Shown here piece after piece: positions 53,168-62,213 of a DNA stretch of 64,000 nucleotides. The DNA comes from Streptomyces sp. NBC_00258. Lineage in GTDB: Bacteria > Actinomycetota > Actinomycetes > Streptomycetales > Streptomycetaceae. Numbering within the stretch: position 1 is the first letter of the stretch; every line of letters begins with the position of its first letter. The position numbers and the translations under genes were made by a program. Under the pieces are notes generated by a model. The model was given only the letters and a program-made list of their open reading frames with translations. It did not search any database and was not told where the DNA came from. Where the stretch lies: assembly GCF_036182465.1 (NCBI RefSeq), contig NZ_CP108081.1, forward strand, positions 124,001-188,000, in the 5' to 3' direction.

Positions 53168-54571
53168 ATGAGTAGCAGTGCCTCTGATGCGCCGCGCGAG
53201 TTCCAGGGGGACTGGAGCATGGACCTGGTGTGGCCAGAGGGGCTCATCGAGAAGTCCTTCGATCACAGCCCCTTCCTGCCCTACGACCCGCACATCGGGC
53301 TCTACGCGACCGAGATGGGCGTGGCGCAGCCTTGGCACTTCACCGACTGGCGCGATGAAGGTATGTCGTGGAAGGAGTCGTGCTACCTGCACGCCGGCCT
53401 GAACCCGACAGCCACGATCCGGATCACGGGTCCCGAAGCCCTCGACTTCCTCGCAGCGAATTGTGTCAACAGTTTCGCGAACTTCCCCGTCGGTCGTGGA
53501 AAGCACGCCATCATGTGCAACGACAACGGCTTCGTCGTGGCACATGGCGTGCTGCTGCGGCTTGGTGAGGAAGACTTCATCACCTACTGGCTGGACCCGT
53601 ACATCACCGATCGCCTCGAGGAAGGCGGCTACGACGCCGCAGCCGAGGACGTGACCGGGAAAGTGTTCCTCTTCCAGCTCGCAGGCCCGCGCTCGCTTGA
53701 GGTGCTCGAAGCGGCGACGGCCGAGGACCTTCACGACATCAAGTTCATGGGCCACCGTCCCAGCAACGTCGACGGCCACGAGATCACCGTGCTGCGCATG
53801 GGCATGGGCGGCACCCTCGCCTACGAGGTGCACGGCCCCGTCGAGAGTGCACGGGCGGTGTACTCCGCATTCATGAAGGCTGGAGAGAGATTCGACATCC
53901 GCCGGCTCGGCTGGGGCTCCTACATGCTCAACCACACCGAGAACGGCTTCCAGCAAGGTGAATGGCACTTCGTCCCGGCACCGTACGACGGATCTGACAA
54001 CCAGGATGCGGTGCCCGGACGCCGGATGATCGGGAGCCTCGGGCCAGACATCCGTGAGCGCTACTGCAGCCCTGTCGATCTCGGCTGGTCGAAGATGATC
54101 AAGTTCGATCACGACTTCCGAGGCCGCTCCGCGCTCGAGAAGCAGGTGGCGAACCCTGAACACACCACCGTCACCCTGGTGTGGAACGCCGATGACGTTG
54201 TCGACGTGTACGCCTCACAGCTGCGCGACGAAGACCCATACCAGTTCATGGAGATGCCACATGATCTCGGGTACTTTTATAGCTCTGAAGGGGGTTACGC
54301 CAACAAAGCCGACCGGGTGTCCCGGAATGGCCAGAAGGTTGGCTTCTCCTCCGGACGGGTGTACAGCGCGCACTCCCGCGAGATCCTCTCGCTCGCAGTC
54401 GTCGACGTCAGCTGCGCCAAGCCGGGCACCGAAGTCACGATCCTGTGGGGTGAGCCCGGCTCCCGTCAGAAGGAGATCCGTGCCATCACCGCGCCCGTCC
54501 CGTACCTCAATCTGACCCCCAACAAGGATTTCAACGTGGATTCGATCCCTCGTCCGGGCTCCGCGTCGTAA
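53168..54571 (+). CDS. GcvT-fold, THF-dependent demethylase (LigM/DesA/DmdA-like aminomethyltransferase family)
   Basis: This 467-residue protein has the T-protein/GcvT fold, which transfers a methyl or methylene group to tetrahydrofolate. YATEMGVAQPWHFTDWRDEG with MSWKESCYLHAGLNPTATIR, GPEALDFLAANCVNSFANFP, VFLFQLAGPRSLEVLEAATA and LRMGMGGTLAYEVHGPVESA follow the GcvT order. A C-terminal barrel has GFSSGRVYSAHSREILSLAV and PGTEVTILWGEPGSRQ. The length matches LigM-type vanillate O-demethylases (about 470). ATG 53168 follows AAAGGGAGAG. The substrate may be a methoxy-aromatic or an N-methyl compound. PurU and GlyA would process the C1 unit. Confidence 0.88.
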   Translation: MSSSASDAPREFQGDWSMDLVWPEGLIEKSFDHSPFLPYDPHIGLYATEMGVAQPWHFTDWRDEGMSWKESCYLHAGLNPTATIRITGPEALDFLAANCVNSFANFPVGRGKHAIMCNDNGFVVAHGVLLRLGEEDFITYWLDPYITDRLEEGGYDAAAEDVTGKVFLFQLAGPRSLEVLEAATAEDLHDIKFMGHRPSNVDGHEITVLRMGMGGTLAYEVHGPVESARAVYSAFMKAGERFDIRRLGWGSYMLNHTENGFQQGEWHFVPAPYDGSDNQDAVPGRRMIGSLGPDIRERYCSPVDLGWSKMIKFDHDFRGRSALEKQVANPEHTTVTLVWNADDVVDVYASQLRDEDPYQFMEMPHDLGYFYSSEGGYANKADRVSRNGQKVGFSSGRVYSAHSREILSLAVVDVSCAKPGTEVTILWGEPGSRQKEIRAITAPVPYLNLTPNKDFNVDSIPRPGSAS

Positions 54572-54945
54572 CGGAATAACTTGGTTCACGTTCAGCGAGC
54601 GACGGACACGAAAATGAATCGTGGGTGCGTCGGTCGTGCCCTCGACGTGCCACTTGTAGAACTTGAGTACTCGGATGCGTCGGCCGCGGTTCGGATGGCC
54701 CGTACTTCTCGGGCGGGTCACCGATGAACAGGGGCACGGCGTGGCTGTAGACGTCGATCCACTTCCGACGGTCTTCGTACCACCGGGAGAACAGGGCGTC
54801 GCGCAGCCCTTCGGGACGCGCGACGCCCTGCTTGACGAGTCTCTCCGCTGAGGCGTTGGACGCAGCATCCAGGTCTCCTCGCTGGTGCCCGCTGCCGACA
54901 GCCCGCCAGCAGCAGACTGGATGGAGGGCTTCACCTCGACGCTGC
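54572..54945 (-). pseudogene. Unidentified decayed coding fragment
   Basis: The minus strand contains PEGLRDALFSRWYEDRRKWI and DVYSHAVPLFIGDPPEKYGP with SEPRP, split by a frame change near 54735. It reads like real protein, but I do not recognise the family. It is antisense and immediately downstream of the demethylase gene. Confidence 0.45.
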
Positions 54946-54949
54946 CCTG

Positions 54950-55260
54950 CTTCATCGCCTCAGATCCCGACCTGCAAGTTTCCAGTACGAACAAACTGGA
55001 GGCGAGCCGCAGGCCGGAACTGCAACGGCATGTCGACGCTCTCTACGACGCCTACCGCGACGGCGTCCGCGAGGCGCTCGCCTGCTTCGGCGCGTCCCAG
55101 GAACTGGTGGAGATCGTCTTCGCGGCCCTGGAGGGGTCACCCACCAGGGCACCACGGGCGACCCGAAGCACACCGAGAAGGGATTGAAGCGCTGTGTCGG
55201 CTCCTCGCGGCGTACCGCGAACAGGCGTCGGCCTCGGTGTCCGGTACTACATTGAATGGA
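54950..55260 (+). pseudogene. TetR-type regulator C-terminal remnant
   Basis: The plus strand reads LQRHVDALYDAYRDGVREAL followed by ACFGASQELVEIVFAALEG. After a frameshift it continues HREGIEALCRLLAAYREQAS. This helical pattern is of a TetR ligand-binding C-terminus. The DNA-binding half is absent. Confidence 0.5.
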
Positions 55261-57712
55261 TAGAAAGAATCCGGCGCGACGAACAGCAGGGCCGGTCATG
55301 ACGGGTATCAGCAACTCCCACGGCACAGGACCGCAACCAGGGAACGGCGTTTCCGACGCGCTGATGGTCAATAGCGCAACCGTTGTGCTGGACGACGGCA
55401 TGCGGTTGATCGGATGGAGCCGGGAAGCCGAGGAGCTGTTCGGCCACCGTCCCCTCGACGTGCTCGGCCGATCCGCCGACGAGATCCTGGCGGACACCGA
55501 GACGGGCGTTGGCCTGTGCTCGCCCGGCGACGGACGAGCAAAGGATCTTGGGATCCGGCCGGTGCGCCACCGCGACGGCCGTTCTGTGTACGTCGCCCTG
55601 GCCCTCAGCCCGCTGTCCCACGGCGCCGCCGGGGCGGCGTGGCTGGTCACGGCGACGGACGTGGAAGTGCTGCACCAACGGTCCCTTGACCGAGCCCTGC
55701 TCGTGGGGATCTACCGCGAGTTGCCCTTCTACGTGGTCCTCTACGACACCACCGCCCGCGTCCAGTGGATCAACACGGCCACCGAGAAGCAGTTCGGCAT
55801 GCCGCTGCGAGAGGTCGCGGGCAGGCTCGTGAAGGACATCTTTCCGCAGGGCGAGGTACTCAGCGAGGACGGGCGGCAGCCGACCGACATCGAGGGCATC
55901 GTCGAACACGTCGCGCGGACCGGTGAGCCGATGATCGACGTCCGCTTCCGAAGCCCCACCCCCCTAGAGCCCCATCGTGAGCACGTCTGGACCTGCTCAT
56001 ACTTCCGGCTTCAGGAGGAAGGCCAGCGAACGATGGGAGTCTGCGAGGTCGGCCTAGACATCACCGACCGTTACGTGGCCCGACAGCGCCTGGCTCTGCT
56101 GAGCCGGGCGAGCGGAAGCATCGGCAGAACTCTCGACATCCGGCGCACGGCGGGCGACCTGGCCGAACTCGTGGTCCCCGAGTTCGCGGACACAGCCACC
56201 GTTGACCTCCTGGAACCGGTACTGAGGGGCGAGGACCCCCCGCGGTGGGACAGCAGCGCACCGCCCATATTGCGCCGAGTCGCGGAGCACACCCATCGCG
56301 CGGCGGCGAGCGGCACCGTGCCCGCCGCCTCGGACGCCGCACGCCTGCACTGCCTGACGGCCACCGAACCGCTGACAGATCCGGCCACCGGCGCGCTCGT
56401 CGCACCACTGAAGGCCCGGGGCACCGTCCTGGGCCTGGCGACCTTCGTACGATCCGAGCCGCACGCCCCCTTCGACAGCGAGGAGATCGCGCTCGCCGAG
56501 GAACTCGTCTCCCGTACCGCGGTGTGCGTGGACAACGCCCGTCGGTACACACGCGAACACGCGACCGCCCTCATGCTTCAACGAGACCTGCTACCCCGCA
56601 CCCTGCCCCGGCCGGCCGGGCTTGAAATCGCCCACCGCTATCTGCCCGCCGCCGGACCCGTGGGCGTCGGCGGGGACTGGTACGACGTCATCCCGCTCTC
56701 GGGAGCCCGTGTCGGGCTGGTGGTCGGAGACGTGGCGGGACACGGCATGGGCGCGGCAGCCACCATGGGCCGCGTGCGCACCACCGTGGCTGCCCTGGCG
56801 GCACTCGACCTCTCGCCCGACGAACTGCTCGCCCGTCTGGACGACCAAGTGGCGCGCACAGGCACCTCTGAGTCGGCGGGCGACGCGTATGAGGACCAGG
56901 CTCTGGGCGTGACCTGTCTGTACGCAATCTACGATCCGGTCTCGCGGCACTGCGTCATGGCGCGGGCAGGCCACGTCCCTCCGGTTCTGGTCACCGCCGA
57001 CGGACACGCCGAAGTAGTGGATCTCCCGGCCGGACCACCACTGGGTCTGGGAGGACTGCCTTTCGAGAGCGCCGACATCGAGCTGCCGGAGGACGGCATG
57101 CTCGCCCTGTTCACCGACGGACTGGTCGAGAGCCGGCAGGAGGACATCGACGTCGGTATCCGCACCCTGTGCGAAAGGCTCTCACGATCTGGGAACAGCC
57201 CACTGGAGGAGACCTGCGACGACGTCATCCACGCACTGCTGCCCCAGTCACCGGAGGACGACGCGGCACTGCTGCTGGCACGTGTTCACGCTCTGGCGCA
57301 GAACCTAGTGGAGACCTGGGACTTCCCTGCCGATCCCGGAGCGGTGGCCCGAGCGCGGTCGCTGGCCTGTACCCGGCTGGCCGCATGGGGTGCCGACGAG
57401 GCCGCATCCTTCATCGTCGAGCTTGTCGTCAGTGAACTGGTCACCAACGCGATCAAGTACGGTGGATCCCCGGTCCGTCTACGGCTCATCCGGGAACGCG
57501 GACTCATCGTCGAGGTCTCGGACGGTGGGCACACTTCCCCCCACCTGCGGCGAGCCGCGACGGAGGACGAGGGAGGCCGTGGCCTGTTCCTCGTGGCCCA
57601 GCTGACCCGGCGGTGGGGAACTCGCTACACGCCGACAGGAAAGACGATCTGGACCGAGGTGTCACCGCCCCCTACGGAGTTGCCGAGCGCTCTGTCGGCA
57701 GAGGCCTTCTGA
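55256..57712 (+). CDS. PP2C/SpoIIE serine phosphatase with PAS, GAF and HATPase domains
   Basis: This regulator of up to 818 residues has two PAS-like segments (VVLDDGMRLIGWSREAEELF near 43 and YVVLYDTTARVQWINTATEK near 159) and a GAF domain (about 275-435). The SpoIIE/PP2C phosphatase has GGDWYDVIPLSGARVGLVVG and DVAGHGMGAAATMG, then LALFTDGLVESR and DDAALLLARV. A C-terminal anti-sigma-type HATPase has ELVTNAIKYGGSPVRLRL and GGRGLFLVAQLTRRWG. Such proteins control anti-sigma-factor antagonists in Streptomyces. ATG 55298 (MTGISNSHG) is an alternative start. It is unrelated to the catabolic genes. Confidence 0.93.
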   Translation: MDRKNPARRTAGPVMTGISNSHGTGPQPGNGVSDALMVNSATVVLDDGMRLIGWSREAEELFGHRPLDVLGRSADEILADTETGVGLCSPGDGRAKDLGIRPVRHRDGRSVYVALALSPLSHGAAGAAWLVTATDVEVLHQRSLDRALLVGIYRELPFYVVLYDTTARVQWINTATEKQFGMPLREVAGRLVKDIFPQGEVLSEDGRQPTDIEGIVEHVARTGEPMIDVRFRSPTPLEPHREHVWTCSYFRLQEEGQRTMGVCEVGLDITDRYVARQRLALLSRASGSIGRTLDIRRTAGDLAELVVPEFADTATVDLLEPVLRGEDPPRWDSSAPPILRRVAEHTHRAAASGTVPAASDAARLHCLTATEPLTDPATGALVAPLKARGTVLGLATFVRSEPHAPFDSEEIALAEELVSRTAVCVDNARRYTREHATALMLQRDLLPRTLPRPAGLEIAHRYLPAAGPVGVGGDWYDVIPLSGARVGLVVGDVAGHGMGAAATMGRVRTTVAALAALDLSPDELLARLDDQVARTGTSESAGDAYEDQALGVTCLYAIYDPVSRHCVMARAGHVPPVLVTADGHAEVVDLPAGPPLGLGGLPFESADIELPEDGMLALFTDGLVESRQEDIDVGIRTLCERLSRSGNSPLEETCDDVIHALLPQSPEDDAALLLARVHALAQNLVETWDFPADPGAVARARSLACTRLAAWGADEAASFIVELVVSELVTNAIKYGGSPVRLRLIRERGLIVEVSDGGHTSPHLRRAATEDEGGRGLFLVAQLTRRWGTRYTPTGKTIWTEVSPPPTELPSALSAEAF

Positions 57713-57929
57713 CAACTCGGCCGGCGACGGACCACAGCCCCCTGAGGACTCAGGCCTGTGGACGGCGCCCGGCTGGCGGCGCGGTGCCGACGGTGCACCG
57801 TCCAGGAGAGCAAGGCGGCGTTCCTCGCCGCGCTCCTCGACCCGGAGCACCGCCCGCCGCAGCCCCTCCGCGACGCTGCGGCATTGCTCGTCCCGTTGCC
57901 CGGTGACGAAGCGCCATCGTCACCCCCTT

Positions 57930-58095
57930 CAGCGCCCTGCAAGGCCCTCGCCGAGCAGAAGACCGCCACCTGAAAAACAAGTACGCCCTACGCGCGGGAG
58001 TCGAGAGCACCATCAACCAGGCCCTCGACATCACCGGCATCCGCCCTCGGCCTACCGAAGGTCCGTCTCCGACACGCCTTCTTGTCGCCGTTCGT
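57930..58095 (+). pseudogene. IS1182-type transposase C-terminal scrap
   Basis: The plus strand reads DRHLKNKYALRAGVESTINQ and ALDITGIRPRPTEGPSPTRL, the region around the catalytic Glu of IS1182 transposases (RAGVE.TINQALD..G.R). Only this end is left. Confidence 0.65.
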
Positions 58096-58335
58096 GCCAC
58101 CACGAGGCTGCCCAGGCGAGCAGCACGCCGCCGATGGCGTAGGCGGTGAGGACCCCAGAAGGCGGGCGTGATGACGTTGCCCAAGAAGTAGACGGTGTTG
58201 CGGACGGGGGTGGTGCCCGCGCCCGGCGGGAGGGCCTGACCTATGGCGCTCCAGAAAGGCCGGGAGGAGCAAGGCGGGGTAGACGCCGCCGGAGCTCGGG
58301 TTGCCCAGGACGACGAAGACTGCCTGGCAAGCCGC
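58075..58335 (-). pseudogene. Fragment of a membrane protein (ABC-2/YhgE-like)
   Basis: The minus strand reads AVFVVLGNPSSGGVYPALLL, then in another frame AIGQALPPGAGTTPVRNTVY followed by FLGNVITPAFWGPH. This is the extracytoplasmic and helix region of YhgE/Pip-like membrane proteins. Both ends are missing and a frameshift separates the pieces. Confidence 0.6.
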
Positions 58336-58381
58336 ACGTGACCGCCGATGGTGGTCCGTGACGTATGTATGGAGCGGCCGT

Positions 58382-58407
58382 ATGGGCCGCCCGTCGGGGC
58401 GGCCCAT
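58382..58407. terminator. GC-rich hairpin
   Basis: ATGGGCCGCCC and GGGCGGCCCAT form an 11-bp perfect stem with a 4-base loop. It lies downstream of the esterase gene on the minus strand and is a probable terminator. Confidence 0.6.
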
Positions 58408-58485
58408 GGGAGACGTGGGTGATGCCGCCGCCTGAGGACGGGCCTTCTTCCCGCGTTTGGGGCGGGTTGGGAAACCGGCGTCAGG

Positions 58486-58600
58486 TCAGGCGGCAGCCGC
58501 TGCCGCGCGGGTGCGGCAGCACCGCTTGAGGAGCGAGCGGACGGTCACGAGGGCCACGAGCGCGGCAATTGTCGCGGTGGTCCAGTAGGGGCCGCTCAGA
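58486..58600 (-). other. Short hydrophobic coding-like segment
   Basis: Out of frame with the esterase end, the minus strand reads LSGPYWTTATIAALVALVTV and RSLLKRCCRTRAAAAAA, one membrane helix with a basic tail and a stop at 58486. No start is clear. It may be a remnant of a small membrane protein. Confidence 0.3.
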
Positions 58601-60188
58601 GAGATGATGACGCGGAGTCGGGCCAGGGGGTTCCGGGATAGGTCAGTGGGGTCAGGTCCTGCAGGGCGGGCGTGGTGCCGTCGTAAGGGAGGGCGGCGAA
58701 GACCTTGCGTTCGTTGCTGAGCGGGTCGTTCTCGACGGCCGAGTGCTTGTTGATCACCAGGGTGGGGCGGTCGGTGAGGTTGTACCGGCTCCAGTCCGCG
58801 CGTCCGGGGTTGCCGGTTCTGGCGAAGGTGGTCCACAGGTCCTGGACGTGCTCGGACAGCTGCTCTCTCCAGGTGCCGGTGCCGTAGAAGTCGGGGTCGG
58901 CGGTGAAGTTCCCGAAGACGAAGCCCAGGTCGATGGCGTGGGGTGCGCCGTACTTGCCGCCGTCCTTGGGCGAGGGTGCGGTGAACAGGCCGATCCAGAC
59001 CGGAACACCGCGATGGGCGAGGACCTCGGCGGTTTTGATGGAGGGGGCGCGAAAGGCGACGTCGCCGGCGAGGGCCATGGCCACCTCCCCCTCGGTCAGA
59101 TCGGGGCGGTTCTTGCGGTAGGCGGCGATGGCGGCGTCGGTGTTGCTCTCGCCGACGAGGTTAGTCAGCCAGGGCCGGTAGAGCACCTCGGGCATGTGCT
59201 CGGCCTCGGGGACCTCCTGGATCCAGTACCGGGCCTCGTCGCGGGTGGTGGTGATGATGACGGGAACCTTTGGACCGTCCGGGGAGGCGAGGCGCTTCAT
59301 GGGATTCTCGGGCAGCAGCTGACCGTCGACGACGGGACCGAACGCGGTGTCGGAGAAGTCACTGTCATACAGGTCGTCGGCCGCCTGCTGGAGCTTGTCG
59401 GCGCTGAGCTTGCGCAGATCGGCGACGGTGGAGGCACCAGCGAAATCTCGGTAGGCGCGGGAGACCCTGCCTGCCTGCTTGCGGTCGGAGATGTTGGCGG
59501 AGGTGCCGCTCTGCAGGATGGCGCGGTGGTAGAGGCCGTCGGACTGCGGGCTGCCCATGATCGCGGAGATGGAGATGGAACCGGCGGACTCGCCAAAGAG
59601 GGTCACATTCGATGGGTCGCCGCCGAAGGCGGCGATGTTCTTGCGCACCCACTGCAGGCCGGCGATCTGGTCGAGCAGTCCGTTGTTGGCGCTGTTCTCG
59701 TACTCCTTGCCCAGGTCGGACAGGTCCAGGTAGCCGAAGGGGCCGAACCGGTACTGCAGTGTGACCACGACGACGCCCTTGCGGGCCAGGTCCGCGCCGT
59801 CGTAGATGGGCTCCGCAGCCGTGCCCTCCACAAACCCGCCGCCGTGGATGAACACCAGCACCGGCTTCTTGCCGCTGCCCGCGCGCGTACTCGGGACGGG
59901 CGTCCAGACGTTCACGGTCAGGCAGTCCTCCGAGATCGGTATCCCCTTGGGGACGATCTTGGCGCGTGGCTGTGGGCAGGCCGCGCCGAACTTGGTGGCG
60001 TCCCGAACGCCCGACCATGACTGCGCGGCCTGGGGCCGTCCGAACCGGAGGGCGCCGGTCGGGGGTGCGGCATAGGGGATGCCCTTGAACGCCTGCACGC
60101 CCTCACCGGCCTGCCCGCGAACCTTGCCGGCAGTCGTCGTCACCACCGGCGACGTGTCGTCGGCGATGAGCGTCAGCAGTTGGCGCAT
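58596..60188 (-). CDS. Type-B carboxylesterase/lipase
   Basis: This 530-residue cytoplasmic esterase starts at ATG 60188 with GAGAGG six bases upstream. Key elements are VQAFKGIPYAAPPTGALRFG, SEDCLTVNVWTP, the oxyanion HGGGF near 115, nucleophile Ser201 in LFGESAGS, and the catalytic His in YGAPHAIDLGFVFGNF. It is divergent from a TetR regulator, with a clear operator between them. That arrangement suggests substrate-induced hydrolysis of a carboxyl ester or carbamate. It resembles p-nitrobenzyl esterases. Confidence 0.93.
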   Translation of the reverse strand: MRQLLTLIADDTSPVVTTTAGKVRGQAGEGVQAFKGIPYAAPPTGALRFGRPQAAQSWSGVRDATKFGAACPQPRAKIVPKGIPISEDCLTVNVWTPVPSTRAGSGKKPVLVFIHGGGFVEGTAAEPIYDGADLARKGVVVVTLQYRFGPFGYLDLSDLGKEYENSANNGLLDQIAGLQWVRKNIAAFGGDPSNVTLFGESAGSISISAIMGSPQSDGLYHRAILQSGTSANISDRKQAGRVSRAYRDFAGASTVADLRKLSADKLQQAADDLYDSDFSDTAFGPVVDGQLLPENPMKRLASPDGPKVPVIITTTRDEARYWIQEVPEAEHMPEVLYRPWLTNLVGESNTDAAIAAYRKNRPDLTEGEVAMALAGDVAFRAPSIKTAEVLAHRGVPVWIGLFTAPSPKDGGKYGAPHAIDLGFVFGNFTADPDFYGTGTWREQLSEHVQDLWTTFARTGNPGRADWSRYNLTDRPTLVINKHSAVENDPLSNERKVFAALPYDGTTPALQDLTPLTYPGTPWPDSASSSL

Positions 60189-60228
60189 GATCATCCTCTC
60201 GTTTGCAACACTGTTTCAAACGTCAATA

Positions 60229-60243
60229 TACAACAGCGTTGTA
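60229..60243. promoter_or_regulatory. TetR operator between esterase and tetR
   Basis: TACAAC-AGC-GTTGTA is a perfect 15-bp inverted repeat in the 100-bp divergent region. A second, less regular element, TTGCAACACTGTTTCAA at about 60203-60219, overlaps the esterase promoter area. Confidence 0.7.
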
Positions 60244-60290
60244 GGCTGTACTCTGCAGATTGGAAACCAAGGCGGAGGAGATTCGGGCAC

Positions 60291-60887
60291 ATGCCGACTG
60301 AGGTGGAGAGCACAGAACGCAGGCGCCAGATCGGCAAAGCTGCACTACGCGTCGTTCGTGAACGTGGAGCGGCCCAACTCACCATCCGCGCGGTGGCCGA
60401 CGCCATGGGCGGCTCCACCAGCCTGGTCACCCACTACGTCCGCAACCGGCGTGAACTGCTGATCCTCGCCTTCACCGCCGTCGAGCACCGGTGGGCCGCC
60501 GAAGAGAACCGCCTGGCCCAATTGCCCGCCGCTGACCGCATCGACTACCTCGCCCAGTGGGGGGCGAACTGGTCAAGCGAGGAGGACGAGGTCCTCGCAG
60601 CCCTCCTGCTGCACCTCCTCACCGAGGCCAGGCCCGCCCCGGAAAGCCTCGCCGTCGTACACCAGGAACTCGATGCCTGGCGCCAGGCACTTGGCGAGGC
60701 CGCGGAGGCCGCCGACATCCGCTCCCCCTGGGCGTCCGCCGACCTGATCTACCTCGTCTCACGTGGCGCCATGCTCAGCACCCTGGAACACCCCGACGCA
60801 TGGACCGCTGAACGCCTCGCCGCTGCCGCCCGCAACCTCAACCGGCTCCTGCGCCCCGCCCATCCGTCCTCGTCCGGCCGTGCGTAG
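60291..60887 (+). CDS. TetR-family regulator
   Basis: This 198-residue regulator has an N-terminal helix-turn-helix (LTIRAVADAMGGSTSLVTHY with VRNRREL) and a helical C-terminal ligand domain with EEDEVLAALLLHLLTEARPA. GGCGGAGGAG precedes ATG 60291. It is divergent from the carboxylesterase and probably represses that gene and itself through the TACAACAGCGTTGTA site. Confidence 0.92.
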   Translation: MPTEVESTERRRQIGKAALRVVRERGAAQLTIRAVADAMGGSTSLVTHYVRNRRELLILAFTAVEHRWAAEENRLAQLPAADRIDYLAQWGANWSSEEDEVLAALLLHLLTEARPAPESLAVVHQELDAWRQALGEAAEAADIRSPWASADLIYLVSRGAMLSTLEHPDAWTAERLAAAARNLNRLLRPAHPSSSGRA

Positions 60888-60914
60888 CCGACGCCTGCTG
60901 CACTTCCGGCAAAA

Positions 60915-62213
60915 CCGCGACCGGAGACCCTGGCCGGCCCGCTCGCCCAGCCGGTGACTCCCGGAGTGCGGTTCGGGCCGTTCCAGATGGTCTCCTTCGA
61001 CGGCTGCACCTCGATCAAGCTCCCGGATACCGAGCGCAACGTGGAGTGGTTCGGACCCGGCAGCCGTGGCGGGTATCCGATGCTGGAACTGATGACCCTG
61101 GTGGAGACCGGCACCCGTGCCCTGATCGGCGCCGTGTTCGGCACTCCCAGCGACGGGGAGACCTCCTACGCTCGCAGGCTCCTGCACCACCTGGGCCCCG
61201 GCATGCTGGTCCTGTGGGACAAGGGTTTCGACGCCAATGCCTTCCTCGCCGCCGTGCACGACACCGGAGCCAGTTTCCTGGGCCGTCTGCGCGCCAACCG
61301 ACGCACCCCGGTCCTGAGCCGACTCACCGATGGCTCCTACCTCTCGGTCATCGGCACCGTCCCGGTACGCGTCGTGGAAGCGCAGATCACCGTGGCCTAT
61401 GACGACTGCTCGTTCACCAACTCCTACCGGCTGGTCACGACACTGACCGATGCTCGTCGGTACCCCGCCCCGGCCCTCGTTGCCCTTTACCACCAGCGCT
61501 GGGAGCACGAGTCGGCGTATTTTGCCCTGCGTCACACGATCACAGACGGCCGGGTCCTGCGTTCAGGCGACCCAGTCGGGGTCGAGCAGGAGATGTGGGC
61601 CCTGCTCGCCCTCTACCAGGCACTTCGGACCGTGATGGTGGAGGCCGCCGAGTCCCGGCCGGGCACCGACCCGGACCGCTGCGGCTTCACCATAGCCATC
61701 CAGACCGCCCGCGACCTCGTGGTCCAAGCCGCCGACGTCATCAAGCCCGGCACCCTGGGCAACCGCACCACCGGCGTCATCGGCAACCGGGTCCTGGCCG
61801 GGCTCCTCCCGCACCGGCGCCCCCGCATCAGCACCCGAAAAGTCAGGTCACCTGTCTCCCGGTACGCCGAACGCCAAGACGACGGCCGCCCCGACACAAG
61901 CCGCCTGGTCACCGACCTCGACGTCACCATCCTCGAACCCGATCCCAACCTGCCCACCGTCTCACACGACGATCGGCACACACCGGCCGCCGACCGGCGC
62001 CGACAGCACGTCCTGGACCTCCTTCACGCAGAACCCGACCGCCAGTGGCACCCCCGCGACCTCGCCCGCCACCTCGGCGACATCACCCTCGGCACGATGT
62101 ACCGACAGCTCGACAGATGGGCCGTAAACGGACTCATCTCCAAGACCGGCCCCGCCACCTACAGCAGCCCGAGAACTCGCTCAACCCCCTTCCCACCAGC
62201 GGAAATACGCTAA
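60915..62213 (+). pseudogene. IS4-family transposase, N-terminally truncated
   Basis: The readable frame holds MVSFDGCTSIKLPDTERNVE (first Asp), LVLWDKGFDANAFLAAVHD (second Asp) and YHQRWEHESAYFALRHTITD (Y-R-E signature), with a C-terminal helix-turn-helix-like tail. The N-terminal domain is missing; the open frame begins near 60915, and a GTG at 60954 is the first start codon. The stop TAA at 62211-62213 is also the target duplication of the following element. It is probably inactive. Confidence 0.85.
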
